A stretch of 64,000 nt of DNA from Prevotella melaninogenica (GTDB taxonomy: Bacteria; Bacteroidota; Bacteroidia; Bacteroidales; Bacteroidaceae), in assembly GCF_003609775.1 (NCBI RefSeq), contig NZ_AP018050.1:930001-994000 (forward strand), written 5' to 3'. The notes beneath the pieces were generated by a model. It saw only the letters and a list, made by a program, of their open reading frames with translations, was not told the origin of the DNA and searched no databases. The translations under genes and the position numbers were made by a program. Numbering within the stretch: position 1 is the first letter of the stretch; every line of letters starts with the position of its first letter. Of this stretch, positions 38,408-47,811 are shown piece after piece.

Positions 38408-38415
38408 TATCTTTG
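38408..38415 (+). promoter_or_regulatory. -7 promoter element of the LRR gene
   Basis: TATCTTTG, 29 nt before the ATG at 38445. It lies downstream of an in-frame ATG at 38403, which therefore cannot be the start. Confidence 0.65.
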
Positions 38416-38444
38416 TCGCAATAAACTTCAAGAAATATTTATTT

Positions 38445-40580
38445 ATGAAAAGAATCTTACTATTTTTATCAATGCTTCTTTTAGTAGGAGGCACAACAAT
38501 GGCATCCCTCAATGGAGCTTGTCCCAATTATTCAGCACATCTTTCGAATAACGAAAGTAGTACACCAACCCATCACATGCGTGGCGCAGAGCAACGAAAC
38601 GGCAACAATGCAGGCTCGTCTGCCCTCGATGTCGTTGCGCTTAAAAAAGACAATGTCAATGCTCAAACTCTCGAACAAGAAGGCAACAAAGATCAAATAA
38701 CATTCAGAACTGATAAAAGTGTTGGCGAAGAAATCTACTTAGAAATATCATATCCACTCGGTTCAAATATAGAGAGCATTACAGTTGAAGGTGCCACTTT
38801 AACAAAAAGTGAAGACTTCCCAAATCTATTAAAATCGAATAGAACCTATAAACTCACCTCACAAGAGGTTCGTATTATAGGAGAAGTGAGTGACTTTATT
38901 TGCGCCAACAACAAAATTACATCATTAGACCTCTCAAAATGTCCAAATTTAAGGTATTTAGTATGTTCTAATAACTTACTTGAAAGTTTGCATGTAGATA
39001 ACTGTACTAATCTTAGCACGCTTGAGTGCAACGATAATAAAATCAAAGAATTAGACTTGTCTTATGCTAAAAATTTGTATTCATTAGACTGCTCAGATAA
39101 TAAAATAACAACATTAAAAACATCGTTAGAGAGTATTACCGAAATAGATTGTCGTTATAATGAGATTAAAGAACTTAACATTTCAGCAGCAAATCAATTG
39201 GTTCGTCTCAATTGTGGTTTTAATAAACTAAACAAACTTAGTATAGATAACTGTCCACTCCTAAGCGTTTTAATTTTTAGCAATAACAACATATCAGAGC
39301 TAAGCGTCCAATATAATCCAAAGCTTATTTATGTAGGTGCTATTGAGTCAACCACTAACATGTCTCTAATTGAGCAACTGGTTGCCTCTTTACCTACTGT
39401 TGGAGATGCGTCAAACAGACAAGGAGACTTTAGATTAGTTCCATCAATAGAGTTTATAAGTGAGTTTATAGAACAGTATGGTATAAACTTTTTAAATGCT
39501 CTAACGAAAAATTTAAATAATAAAGGTTGGAAATCTACAGATGTAACAGGAGCTGAAATACCTAATTTCTCTGAAACACCTTACATCTCTTTCACTACAA
39601 ATAAGAGTGTTGGTGAAACTATTAATGTGCAACTCAAGATGTTGCCTGGTGCAAATGTTGAAGATATACAACTTGAAGGCGCAACATTAGTGAGTTCAAC
39701 ATTAAAAAGAGACTCTGAAAGATTTAGTGAATATTACTTCCAAACCTATAAACTTACCTCGAATACAGTGAAAATTTTGGGTCACGTATCAGACTTACTC
39801 TGCCCCAATAACGAACTCACCTCAATAGATATCTCAAATCCAGAACTTTTATTTTTAGAATTTCCAGATAACCATATCACCACAGTTGACACCAAGAAAG
39901 CTAAGAAATTAATACGACTTGATTGCAGTAGAAACAATTTTACAACTTTAGACGTGTCTACAAACAAGGCACTAAGAGTATTAATATGTACAGAAAACAA
40001 CATTTCTACTCTCAATTTACCCCAAGATGGTAAACTAAATTACTTGTTCTGCTCTAACAATAAATTGAATGAGCTAAATATTTCCAATACGGTGGGTGTT
40101 CTCAGAGCAGTATATTGTAACGACAACCAAATAACCAAATTAACTATAACAGACCATGATGGCCTTATGGGAATTGATTGTTGTAGAAACAATATAACAG
40201 AAATAAATATTGCAAACAATCCAAATCTTAAGAATTTAGATATCCACAAAAATAAGATTACTCTTGAGCAAATGGAGCAATTAGCTAACGATTTGCCAGT
40301 AGAGAGCGATCCTTCGAACTACGAAAGAATATTAATTCTCAAAGATATAGTGGGTGAAGAGAACAAATACTCAACCGAAATAATTAATAAAATATTAAGC
40401 AAAGGCTGGAAAGTAGAGGACACAAACAATGTTTCTTTAGGCATCTCTGCTATCGAGAACGACAAAAACCAACCCCGAAAGGTATTCGACCTTAACGGAC
40501 GTGAGGTGAACGAAAACCAAGTGAAGGGCGTTGTTATCATTAAACAAGGAAACAAAACTTACAAAAAGGTGGTGAAATAA
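38445..40580 (+). CDS. Leucine-rich-repeat surface protein with type IX-like sorting tail
   Basis: A 711-aa exported protein. I use the ATG at 38445, giving the signal peptide MKRILLFLSMLLLVGGTTMA. Two copies of the same module follow: a beta domain (ITFRTDKSVGEEIYLEISY, and later ISFTTNKSVGETINVQLKM) that ends in YKLTS, then six to seven LRRs of the internalin-J-like type (LxxLxCsnNxLxxLdls, for example NLSTLECNDNKIKELDLS). The C-terminus KVFDLNGREVNENQVKGVV then NKTYKKVVK is the sorting domain of the Bacteroidota type IX system. Such proteins usually act in adhesion or host interaction. The gene stands alone between 59-bp direct repeats in repeat-rich DNA, a likely acquired or variable locus. 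Confidence 0.88.
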   Translation: MKRILLFLSMLLLVGGTTMASLNGACPNYSAHLSNNESSTPTHHMRGAEQRNGNNAGSSALDVVALKKDNVNAQTLEQEGNKDQITFRTDKSVGEEIYLEISYPLGSNIESITVEGATLTKSEDFPNLLKSNRTYKLTSQEVRIIGEVSDFICANNKITSLDLSKCPNLRYLVCSNNLLESLHVDNCTNLSTLECNDNKIKELDLSYAKNLYSLDCSDNKITTLKTSLESITEIDCRYNEIKELNISAANQLVRLNCGFNKLNKLSIDNCPLLSVLIFSNNNISELSVQYNPKLIYVGAIESTTNMSLIEQLVASLPTVGDASNRQGDFRLVPSIEFISEFIEQYGINFLNALTKNLNNKGWKSTDVTGAEIPNFSETPYISFTTNKSVGETINVQLKMLPGANVEDIQLEGATLVSSTLKRDSERFSEYYFQTYKLTSNTVKILGHVSDLLCPNNELTSIDISNPELLFLEFPDNHITTVDTKKAKKLIRLDCSRNNFTTLDVSTNKALRVLICTENNISTLNLPQDGKLNYLFCSNNKLNELNISNTVGVLRAVYCNDNQITKLTITDHDGLMGIDCCRNNITEINIANNPNLKNLDIHKNKITLEQMEQLANDLPVESDPSNYERILILKDIVGEENKYSTEIINKILSKGWKVEDTNNVSLGISAIENDKNQPRKVFDLNGREVNENQVKGVVIIKQGNKTYKKVVK

Positions 40581-40600
40581 CCCACACAACCCTATTTATA

Positions 40601-40644
40601 AAGGAGTGAGTTCTCTATCGTTGAGAATTCACTCCTTTCTTTTT
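40601..40644 (+). terminator. Terminator of the LRR gene
   Basis: 15-bp stem with one G-T pair (40601-40615 with 40623-40637), followed by T-rich sequence. Confidence 0.88.
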
Positions 40645-40664
40645 GCCCTGCTAACAAGGTGACT

Positions 40665-40723
40665 ATAAAACTCGCAAACAGCCTTCGATGCTCCACACAT
40701 TGTCGTTGTCTTTGTGGACTTCT
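40665..40723 (+). repeat. 59-bp direct repeat flanking the LRR gene, right copy
   Basis: Right copy of the repeat at 38029-38087. It starts 20 nt after the LRR terminator. Confidence 0.9.
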
Positions 40724-40872
40724 ATTGCTTTGTCTTTATTCTCTTTTTCTCTGTATGAAGTTTTTTAAAGCTCTCCATGCAAAGGGTAAACCTTATCACT
40801 TTAATCTTTTGATAACGTCTGATTTGTCCGATTTTTTCACATACTGATTTTGTAAAGACCATCAAACAGCTT

Positions 40873-41010
40873 ACAAATAACGCCTAATTGGCTTGCAAAA
40901 GGTGCCCTTTTGAGGTCTAACTAACGCCCTTTTGAAGCCTTATTAAGCATCTTTTGAATCCTCTCTCTGCAACTACTTGATAACAAGGAGATTACAAAGG
41001 TGCTAAAATA
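40873..41010 (+). repeat. 22-nt periodic intergenic array, family 2, locus B
   Basis: Units of 22 nt such as GTGCCCTTTTGAGGTCTAAC and ACGCCCTTTTGAAGCCTTAT. About 60 bp are nearly identical to the inverted copy at 61736-61886. Confidence 0.8.
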
Positions 41011-41213
41011 GCTTGCTTTTAACCTTTTTTCCTACCTTTTTCTTGAATATTTTGTCAATATATTTCTTTGTCTTTTGGGTTTAAAGGCGCATAGCCCAAA
41101 GAGGTTTTTCCGTGTGTTGTTTTTTAGTTCTGCGCTCTCTATATTTCTGTGTGACTTATTATTTAACAGAGCTTTACTTTACCATTTCATATTTTGAAGA
41201 GGCTAAAAAGAAA

Positions 41214-41599
41214 GGTTCTTCAGGAATTTGGAGTGATAAGGAAAGCCTACTACATATAAATGTCACACAGAGAGTGGGAGAACACGGAGGTGAAAAGCAT
41301 AAAAGACAATTTCACAGAGGTGCCGAAGGCACAAAGAGTGACAGAGCCGTAGTGTACGTGTTGCTGATATCTTTGGTAATAAACGTTTTAAGAAATCTTG
41401 CAAACCACTGCTTTGTAATGAAGTAAACCAAAGTATTAATAAAACTCACAGATATTCTCTGTTTCTCCACGCACCAACGGTGCCTCTGTGTCAACAAATA
41501 GCTTTGTTATAAATAATCCTCCGTGTTCTCCTTTTCTCTGTGTGAGGTTTCTTTAAAGTTCTAATCTCAAAAGGTATCACTCCAAATTGCTGAAGAGCC
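41214..41599. repeat. Large imperfect inverted repeat with CACAGAG motifs
   Basis: Arm 41214-41292 and the reverse complement of 41518-41599 share their ends (CTTCAGGAATTTGGAGTGATA against CTTCAGCAATTTGGAGTGATA, and CACACAGAGA with AGAACACGGAGG). Inner segments with CACAGAGG and GGCACAAAG also pair. The element is about 385 bp. No convincing gene lies in 40724-41685. Confidence 0.75.
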
Positions 41600-41607
41600 A
41601 AAAGAAA

Positions 41608-41655
41608 CCCCAATTAACAGAGCTTTATATAAGTTCAAGCTACTATTAATTGGGG
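41608..41655 (-). terminator. Terminator of the 205-aa secreted protein gene
   Basis: 10-bp stem CCCCAATTAA / TTAATTGGGG with a 28-nt loop; on the reverse strand it is followed by TTTCTTTT. Confidence 0.75.
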
Positions 41656-41685
41656 TAAATATTATAAGTTTGAGTTTGTTATGTC

Positions 41686-42303
41686 TTACTTTCTTGTAAC
41701 ACGAACATATCTCATAACCTTCTTAACGACTACTCTTCTCAAGTCGCTGTCATTGAATTTGGTCTGAGTTAGCTCAAACTCATTGTTGCTCAAGAATCTA
41801 ATTTGGAGGTTCTTGCGCATCTTACCGTCTATCTTCATAAAGAAACCATCACGGCGGAAACCATAAACACCGATATCATCATCACGCTTCCATCTGCCGT
41901 TGTCTTCTCTTTCTATAACGCTCATGGTTCCATCATGGTAGAAATCGAAACGGTGCAACTCATCATCGAGGTCGTTATCATCGTGACCAACAAGCGTACG
42001 AAGATTAACAGGCTCACCTGTAGCAAAGTCAACAGGGAGGAACTTATAGTCGTCATATCTGTCAATCGTGAAACCTACCTTATATTCCTTATGTGTTCTT
42101 GGATTGCGCACAATGGCATAGCTACCCTTATTTGTAAGCTCCCAGGTACCAACAATCTTAGAGTTGGTTGTAGGTGCTGCAGCTACTATGTTGTTATTAT
42201 CCTTTACTTCATTGTTTGCCGCGTATGAACTGGAAAATGTAAACAGTCCACCTAATACTAAACCAGCACATAAAGCGTGGTTAGAAAAAAAGTTTTTCTT
42301 CAT
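41686..42303 (-). CDS. Secreted protein, lipocalin-like, unknown function
   Basis: A 205-aa exported protein with signal peptide ending SSSYAAN. The segment KIVGTWELTNKGSYAIV resembles the start of lipocalin-like domains, and the body is a series of short beta strands with many Asp and Arg (FDFYHDGTMSVIEREDNGRWKRDDD). There is no lipobox and no catalytic motif. It is monocistronic, with TATATTTG at 42336-42343 as promoter and a terminator downstream. The fold assignment is tentative. Confidence 0.75.
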   Translation of the reverse strand: MKKNFFSNHALCAGLVLGGLFTFSSSYAANNEVKDNNNIVAAAPTTNSKIVGTWELTNKGSYAIVRNPRTHKEYKVGFTIDRYDDYKFLPVDFATGEPVNLRTLVGHDDNDLDDELHRFDFYHDGTMSVIEREDNGRWKRDDDIGVYGFRRDGFFMKIDGKMRKNLQIRFLSNNEFELTQTKFNDSDLRRVVVKKVMRYVRVTRK

Positions 42304-42335
42304 TGTTATATATTCATTTTTGGATTAATATGTTG

Positions 42336-42343
42336 CAAATATA
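42336..42343 (-). promoter_or_regulatory. -7 promoter element of the 205-aa secreted protein gene
   Basis: Reverse-strand TATATTTG, 33 nt upstream of the start. Confidence 0.5.
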
Positions 42344-42426
42344 CGTAAAGAAATTATAATAGCAGGGAAGTATTTATACCGTTTTAAATGATTTTATAGA
42401 ATTCATTAACAGACTGTCTCTAAATT

Positions 42427-42460
42427 AACAGATTTGTTCAAATAGAAACAAAATCTGTTT
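42427..42460 (-). terminator. Terminator after the GH92 gene
   Basis: Stem AACAGATTTGTT / AACAAAATCTGTT with one bulge, 30 nt after the GH92 stop. Confidence 0.6.
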
Positions 42461-42489
42461 ATTGAGTGCAAAGGGGATGTGATAGCTTC

Positions 42490-44720
42490 CTATTTCGCAG
42501 GTTTATTGCCCATTGTGAAGTCGATTATAGGACCTGATAACAGCTGTTCATGCTCAATATAATAATGTGAATAAGGCTGCCCATTCACTTTAATACGTTG
42601 AATGAAACGATTGTCAGCATCACTCTTGTCTGCATGGATTGTAATGGTCTTTCCATTTTCAAGCTGTATCTTTACTTTATTGAAATAAGGAGTACCAATC
42701 ATATATTGGGTACTGCCAGGACAAACAGGATAGAAGCCGAGAGCAGAGAAGACATACCAAGCTGATGTCTGACCATTATCTTCGTCGCCACAATAGCCAT
42801 CAGGCTGAGCAGTATAGAGTCGGTCCATCACCTCACGCACCCAATATTGCGCCTTCCAAGGCTGTCCGCTGTAGTCATAGAGGTAAATCATGTGCTGGAT
42901 AGGTTGGTTACCATGTGCGTAATTGCCCATGTTCATGATTTGCATTTCACGTATTTCGTGAATTGTAAAGCCGTAATAGCTATCGTCAAAGATAGGAGGA
43001 AGTTGGAATACACTGTCTAACATTGCATTAAACTTATCGTATCCTCCCATCAGCTTTGCCAGCCCAGCAGGGTCATGGAATACACTCCACGTGTAATGCC
43101 AGCTGTTTCCTTCCGTGAAGGCATCACCCCATTTGAAAGGATTAAATGGCGATTGGAAGCTACCGTCCTCATTACGTCCACGCATCAGACCCGTTTCCTT
43201 GTCGAAAACCTTCTGATAGTTCATTGCTCGGAGTTTGAAAGGTTTGAGTTCCTTAGCACTCTTTCCGAGTTTTAATCCTAACTGATAGATACACCAATCA
43301 TCGTAGGCGTACTCTAAGGTGCGGGCAACACTCTCGTTGATTCCCACGTTATAAGGTACGTAACCTAAGCGATTATAATAGTCAAAGCCTTTTCGTCCAG
43401 TAGAGCTAACGGTTGGGTGAACAGCATTAGCACCATGCACTACAGCCTTCCAAAGTGTTTCTATGTCGTAGCCACGCAAGCCCTTGATGTAAGCATCAGC
43501 AACGATTGAAGCTGAGTTGTTGCCCACCATACAATCACGATGCCCTGGGCTTGCCCACTCTGGAAGGAATCCACTCTCCTTATAGGTATTGACTAAGCTC
43601 GCTTGCATCTTCTCATTCATTGAAGGATAGACGAGGTTGAGCAATGGGAAGAGTGAACGGAAAGTGTCCCAGAAACCTGTGTCGGTAAAGAGATAACCCG
43701 GTAGTACTTTGCCATTATATGGACTATAATGGATAGGATTACCCTGTTCGTCAAACTCATAGAACGAACGTGGGAAAGTACTGAGCGATAGAGGCAACTA
43801 TAGAAAGTACGAAGATGGTCGATGTTGTCATCTTCAACCTCTATACGTCCTAACACATTATTCCATTCCTTTCTACCTTCTGTCTTCACTTCGTCGAATG
43901 TCTTTCCCTCAACTTCCTTGAGATTGCGCAATGCCTGCTCGTCACTAATAAACGATGAGGCTACCTGCACATTAACTTGTTCGCCTTGTTTGGTGCGAAA
44001 TCCTACAACAGCCATAGTGTGATTGCTGGTTGCAGAAGTCTTTCCCTCTGATAGTTTCCCATCTTCAATGCTGCCAACGAAAGAGAATTCGTGGTCGAAA
44101 CGAAGCACAAAATAGTTCTTAAAGTTTGCTGGTACACCTCCGCTATTCTTAGTTGTATAGCCCACGATTGTACGTTTGTCAGACATAATGGTTACGGAAG
44201 AACCCTTGTCAAAGGCGTCTACAACCAAATAAGCTTCATCTGTTTGTGGATAGGTGAAGCGCATTGCAGCAGCACGGCTGGTAGGACTAATCTCTGCAGT
44301 GACGTCATAGTCAGCTAAATAAACCTTATAGTAATATGGTGTAGCTGTCTCAGCTTTGTGCGAGAACCAACTGGCGCGTCCTTCTTCATCAAAGACTTTC
44401 TTACCGACGACGGGCATGATAGAGAACTGTCCGTAGTCGTTAATCCATGGACTGGGTTGGTGTGTCTGCTTGAGACCGCGAATCTTATCGGCCCCGTAGG
44501 TGTAAGTCCAGCCGTCTCCCATCTTTCCTGTTTGTGGAGTCCAGAAGTTCATGCCCCATGGTAAGGCAATAGCAGGGTAGGTGTTGCCGGTTGAAAGCTC
44601 TGATTTTGAGGCTGATCCCACTAATGTACTCACGTAGTCAACTGGGTTTTTTACTGTGATTGCATACCCATTGGTAATGAATGTCAGTAATAAGAAAACA
44701 AGAAAAAGGCTTCTTTTCAT
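42490..44720 (-). pseudogene. GH92 family alpha-mannosidase, split by a frameshift
   Basis: Glycoside hydrolase family 92 exo-alpha-mannosidase, normally about 740 aa. The first part (44720 down to about 43800) has signal peptide MKRSLFLVFLLLTFITNGYA and the N-terminal beta-sandwich, up to DHLRTFYSCLYRS. The second part continues in another frame from TFPRSFYEFDEQGNPIHYSPY with the (alpha/alpha)6 catalytic domain (FTDTGFWDTFR, CGDEDNGQTSAWYVFSALGFYP). The switch at about 43795-43805 equals the loss of one base; no long homopolymer is present. The upstream frame runs on to a stop at 43617. It is either a real pseudogene, a sequencing error, or, less likely, recoding. All other motifs look intact, so the lesion is recent or artificial. 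Confidence 0.88.
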
Positions 44721-44839
44721 ATCTTAATGATGTGATTTGCGATTTATACTTTTGGCTAAAGGTCAGCTTTATAGTAAGGTTAAATTGATGATTTGGGGTA
44801 GGGACGGGAATGTGTTATTAACAGATGGTTCATCCATAA

Positions 44840-45271
44840 TTACTTTGTAGCCGACTTCCACACCCATAGTTCGCCCATTTGAAAGCGAACTAATAGCTTT
44901 GATCCTGTATCAGTCAGCATGATACCTTTTGTGCCTGGCTGTAATAAAAACACCTCTCCATTGTTTAGTTGTTCAATGATAGTAGAATCTTTTCGGCTTA
45001 TTTCATCAGGACGAGGTAAGAGATCAAGAACATTCATATTAACAACTCCAAAACAAGGGATAGTTAGTGTTACTTCGTTTGCTCTGTTGCTGATGAAGCC
45101 TGCATCCCTTCTATTTGCATTCTTAACAGCCTGATCGCCTTTATCAACAATCTCGGTAGTAATCGTCTTAATACCATGAAAGTCTTCCTTCGGTTTTTCT
45201 TGTGTTCCTTTGTCACAGCTACTCAGCATTAAGGCAGCCATAGTAAGGTGGGTATATAGTTTTCTAATCAT
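44840..45271 (-). CDS. Small lipoprotein, 143 aa, unknown function
   Basis: Predicted lipoprotein with lipobox MLSSC (Cys19). The mature part has a charged linker, then a compact region from about residue 60 (ANEVTLTIPCFGVVNMNVLDLLPRPDE) to the end (LLVRFQMGELWVWKSATK). I do not recognise a family. It lies upstream of the GH92 gene on the same strand (gap 119 nt). Promoter element TACATTTG on the reverse strand at 45299-45306. Confidence 0.75.
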   Translation of the reverse strand: MIRKLYTHLTMAALMLSSCDKGTQEKPKEDFHGIKTITTEIVDKGDQAVKNANRRDAGFISNRANEVTLTIPCFGVVNMNVLDLLPRPDEISRKDSTIIEQLNNGEVFLLQPGTKGIMLTDTGSKLLVRFQMGELWVWKSATK

Positions 45272-45298
45272 TTTGTTTTACGCTTAATATTTAAGTAC

Positions 45299-45306
45299 AA
45301 ATGTAC
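45299..45306 (-). promoter_or_regulatory. -7 promoter element of the 143-aa lipoprotein gene
   Basis: Reverse-strand TACATTTG, 28 nt upstream of the start. Confidence 0.45.
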
Positions 45307-45521
45307 ACTTTTACAAGCATAAAGGCAAGAGATGTTGAAAAAAACGATAAATATTATTATCAATAGAGGCTGATAGTTCTGACGTAATAACTTTATATTT
45401 CATAGGGTAAAACTATTGTAAAAGCTAATACTTTACCTATTGTTTATTCTTACTAACATTTCGTATTACATTGAAATATAACATTAAATGTTGCTCAATT
45501 AACTTTATTTTACTATTTATA

Positions 45522-45553
45522 TTTGACTTTATTACGAATAATTCGTAGCTTTG
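45522..45553 (+). promoter_or_regulatory. BlaI-type promoter with palindromic operator in its spacer
   Basis: TTTG at 45522-45525, 20-nt spacer, TAGCTTTG at 45546-45553: a full Bacteroidota promoter. Within it, 45533-45547 is a perfect palindrome TACGAAT-A-ATTCGTA that overlaps the -7 element by 2 nt, the expected place for autorepression by the BlaI-like product encoded next. Confidence 0.78.
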
Positions 45554-45580
45554 TGGCGTGAACTTTTAGATATATAATTT

Positions 45581-45946
45581 ATGGAGAAACTAACTAAACA
45601 AGAAGAAGAAATAATGTTACAGGTATGGAGTTTAAAAACTTGCACTATCAAAGATGTGCTACAAGAGTTGGAAGAACCTAAACCTCCTTATACCACAGTG
45701 GCTTCTATTTTGAACAATCTGAAGCGTAAGGGATATGTAGTCGCTGAGCAGCATGGACTGACCTATCACTTTGTTCCGAAGATAGAACAGACGAAATATA
45801 AGGCAGATTTCATGAAAGGCTTCGTTGATAAGTACTTTAAAAGTTCTTTCCGTGAAATGGTTTCCTTTTTTGCAAAGGAGGATAACATCTCGCCAGAAGA
45901 ACTGAAAGATATTATAAATGAGATTGAAAAGGGGAAAGAGGAGTAA
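45581..45946 (+). CDS. BlaI/MecI/CopY family repressor
   Basis: A 121-aa winged-helix repressor. The N-terminal half is the DNA-binding domain (KLTKQEEEIMLQVWSL, CTIKDVLQELE, PYTTVASILNNLKRKGYV with the recognition helix, VAEQHGLTYHFVP). The C-terminal half (FVDKYFKSSFREMVSFFAKEDNISPEELKDIINEIEKGK) is the dimerisation and cleavage region. In the family, repression is lifted when a BlaR1-type membrane protease signals. The partner protease gene follows after 58 nt. The palindrome at 45533-45547 is the probable operator. Confidence 0.94.
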   Translation: MEKLTKQEEEIMLQVWSLKTCTIKDVLQELEEPKPPYTTVASILNNLKRKGYVVAEQHGLTYHFVPKIEQTKYKADFMKGFVDKYFKSSFREMVSFFAKEDNISPEELKDIINEIEKGKEE

Positions 45947-46004
45947 TAGATAAATACGTATTTTTCCTTTTCTCCAATAACAATGACTTAACCTTTTGAC
46001 GATT

Positions 46005-47243
46005 ATGATAATGTATTTATTGAAATTGAATATAGCCCTTATTCTACTTTTCAGCTTTTATAAGTTGATGTTCACAGGGGATACTTTCTTTTCATGGCGT
46101 CGGGCTACGCTTATCGGAATGTATTTTGTTGCTATGATGCTACCTGTAATGGATTTTTCCGCATGGCTAAGCAATAGTGAAGGAATGACATCCATTGCAA
46201 ATGAATATGCAACAGTCGTTTTACCAACTGTATCTACATCATCGAAAGGTGGTGGAGTCTTACAATGGGAGTTGGTAGTGTTGATAGTTTATGGTGTTGT
46301 TACCTTTGTTTTACTACTACGTTTTTTGTGGCAGTTGTTTTCTATTATATTGCTAAAGAACAATAGTCAAACTGCGTATATACATGGTACAGAGGTTTAT
46401 CTGTTAACCGATGACGAAGGTCCTTTCTCTTTCTTTAATTGGATATTTATCAATCCAGAGAGGCACAAGAGCGATGAGATAGAGGAGATTATGATGCATG
46501 AATTAACACATTGCCAGCAACTTCATTCAATAGACATAATCTTTGCAGAACTATTTTGTGTAGTCTTTTGGTTTAATCCTTTCGTCTGGTTGCTCAAGCG
46601 TGAAGTGCGATTAAATCTTGAGTATCTTGCTGATAATAGCGTACTTGCTAATGGTAAGGATAATAAAGAGTATCAGTATCATTTGCTTGGACTAACATAT
46701 AGGAAGAATGTAGCTACAATAACAAATAATTTTAATGTTTTACCTATTAAAAAACGAATCAAAATGATGAACAAAAAAGAAACAAAAGGAATCCTTAAAG
46801 CAAAGTATATGCTTTATATTCCATTGGTAGCAATGCTATTAGCGGTAAGTAATATCGAAACTATTGCACGTAATGTAGCAAAGGTTACGGCAAGTGTTGA
46901 GATACAGCAGAAACCAAAGAAAGCGCCTAATCAAGTATATACAGTTGCAGAAGTCATGCCTACATTTAAAGGTAATTTAAATAAATGGCTATCAGAGAAT
47001 CTTCGTTATCCGAAAGATGCAGTAAGTAGAAAAGAGCAAGGACGTGTTATGGTACGTTTTATCGTAACAGACAAGGGTGAGGTTATTCAGCCAGAGATTG
47101 TTCGTTCTGTTAGTCCTTCTCTTGATAAGGAAGCCCTTCGTGTTGTGTCAAAGATGCCAGCGTGGACCCCCGGTAGAAATGGTAATAAGAATGTTGCTAC
47201 AAAGTATATGTTACCTATTATTTTCTCCTTAGGTTCGAAGTAG
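46005..47243 (+). CDS. BlaR1-like M56 membrane peptidase with TonB C-terminal domain
   Basis: A 412-aa membrane protein. Three N-terminal membrane segments are visible (MYLLKLNIALILLFSFYKL, ATLIGMYFVAMMLPVMDF, LVVLIVYGVVTFVLLLRFLW), then the zinc-peptidase motif MMHELTHCQQLHS (HExxH near residue 165), WFNPFVWLLKREVRLNLEYLADN, a fourth membrane segment (YMLYIPLVAMLLAVSNI) and, from about residue 315, a TonB C-terminal domain (YPKDAVSRKEQGRVMVRFIV, PEIVRSVSPSLDKEAL). The sensor domain of classical BlaR1 (penicillin-binding) is missing; the TonB domain takes its place. The inducer is unknown. A start at 45996 would use TTG; ATG 46005 is preferred. Confidence 0.92.
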   Translation: MIMYLLKLNIALILLFSFYKLMFTGDTFFSWRRATLIGMYFVAMMLPVMDFSAWLSNSEGMTSIANEYATVVLPTVSTSSKGGGVLQWELVVLIVYGVVTFVLLLRFLWQLFSIILLKNNSQTAYIHGTEVYLLTDDEGPFSFFNWIFINPERHKSDEIEEIMMHELTHCQQLHSIDIIFAELFCVVFWFNPFVWLLKREVRLNLEYLADNSVLANGKDNKEYQYHLLGLTYRKNVATITNNFNVLPIKKRIKMMNKKETKGILKAKYMLYIPLVAMLLAVSNIETIARNVAKVTASVEIQQKPKKAPNQVYTVAEVMPTFKGNLNKWLSENLRYPKDAVSRKEQGRVMVRFIVTDKGEVIQPEIVRSVSPSLDKEALRVVSKMPAWTPGRNGNKNVATKYMLPIIFSLGSK

Positions 47244-47289
47244 AATGTATATAGGTGTAAAGTATAGTATTCTTTGATGGTTTATATTG

Positions 47290-47327
47290 CTGGGATGCAC
47301 AATATTTTGTGTGTTCCAGTTTTTTTC
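47290..47327 (+). terminator. Terminator of the BlaI/M56 operon
   Basis: 13-bp stem with G-T pairs starting CTGGGATGCACAA, loop TATT, then a run of seven T. Confidence 0.85.
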
Positions 47328-47420
47328 TGGTTCTTTACTTAAATGTGTGGATGGTTACCCATGCTTGCTTCTAACAATAAGTTTGTTCCACATCGACAAT
47401 AGATTGCATGGTATTTAGTA

Positions 47421-47502
47421 CTTCGCACCATTGGTGTTTACCATCAGCACCACATGTGCGGGGCATCAGCACGCTATGTGCGGAGCACCAGTACGACTGC
47501 TA
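47421..47502. repeat. 22-nt periodic intergenic array, family 1, locus D
   Basis: Reverse orientation relative to loci A-C. Units include CACCATTGGTGTTTACCATC, AGCACCACATGTGCGGGGC and AGCACGCTATGTGCGGAGC with a 22-nt period. The remaining 47503-47811 is AT-rich with no gene. Confidence 0.8.
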
Positions 47503-47811
47503 AAGCTTGTAAGTTACGTGCTATTATGTTCATTATAATGAATATAGAATGATGCTAATTGCTAACCATTAGAAAAGCTGTTCAATCGACAGAACAATTT
47601 CTTTGTTAATATAGAATAATAGGAACAATATTGTTTTATGCATAATAGTTGTATAATATTATGTAAGATGCATCTTATTAGGGTACTCAAAAGACGAAAA
47701 TAGTTTACTTCTATATGGAATGAATATTTATTGTATTTTATATAAAAAGTTAAGGATGAGCGCGATAAAAAGGCAATATTTTTACTAAAATATAACAAAA
47801 ATAGGATAATT

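Noticed and set aside
38403..38444. Extending the LRR gene to the ATG at 38403
   Set aside because: The promoter element TATCTTTG at 38408-38415 lies after that ATG, and the extension would bury the signal peptide.
41112..41426. A 104-codon plus-strand frame in the repeat-rich gap before the 205-aa secreted protein
   Set aside because: It runs through the arm of the inverted repeat and CACAGAG motifs, has no signal or domain, and its composition is that of repeat DNA.
43617..43797. Programmed ribosomal frameshift in the GH92 gene
   Set aside because: No slippery heptamer or pseudoknot is visible at the junction, and GH92 enzymes are not known to use recoding.
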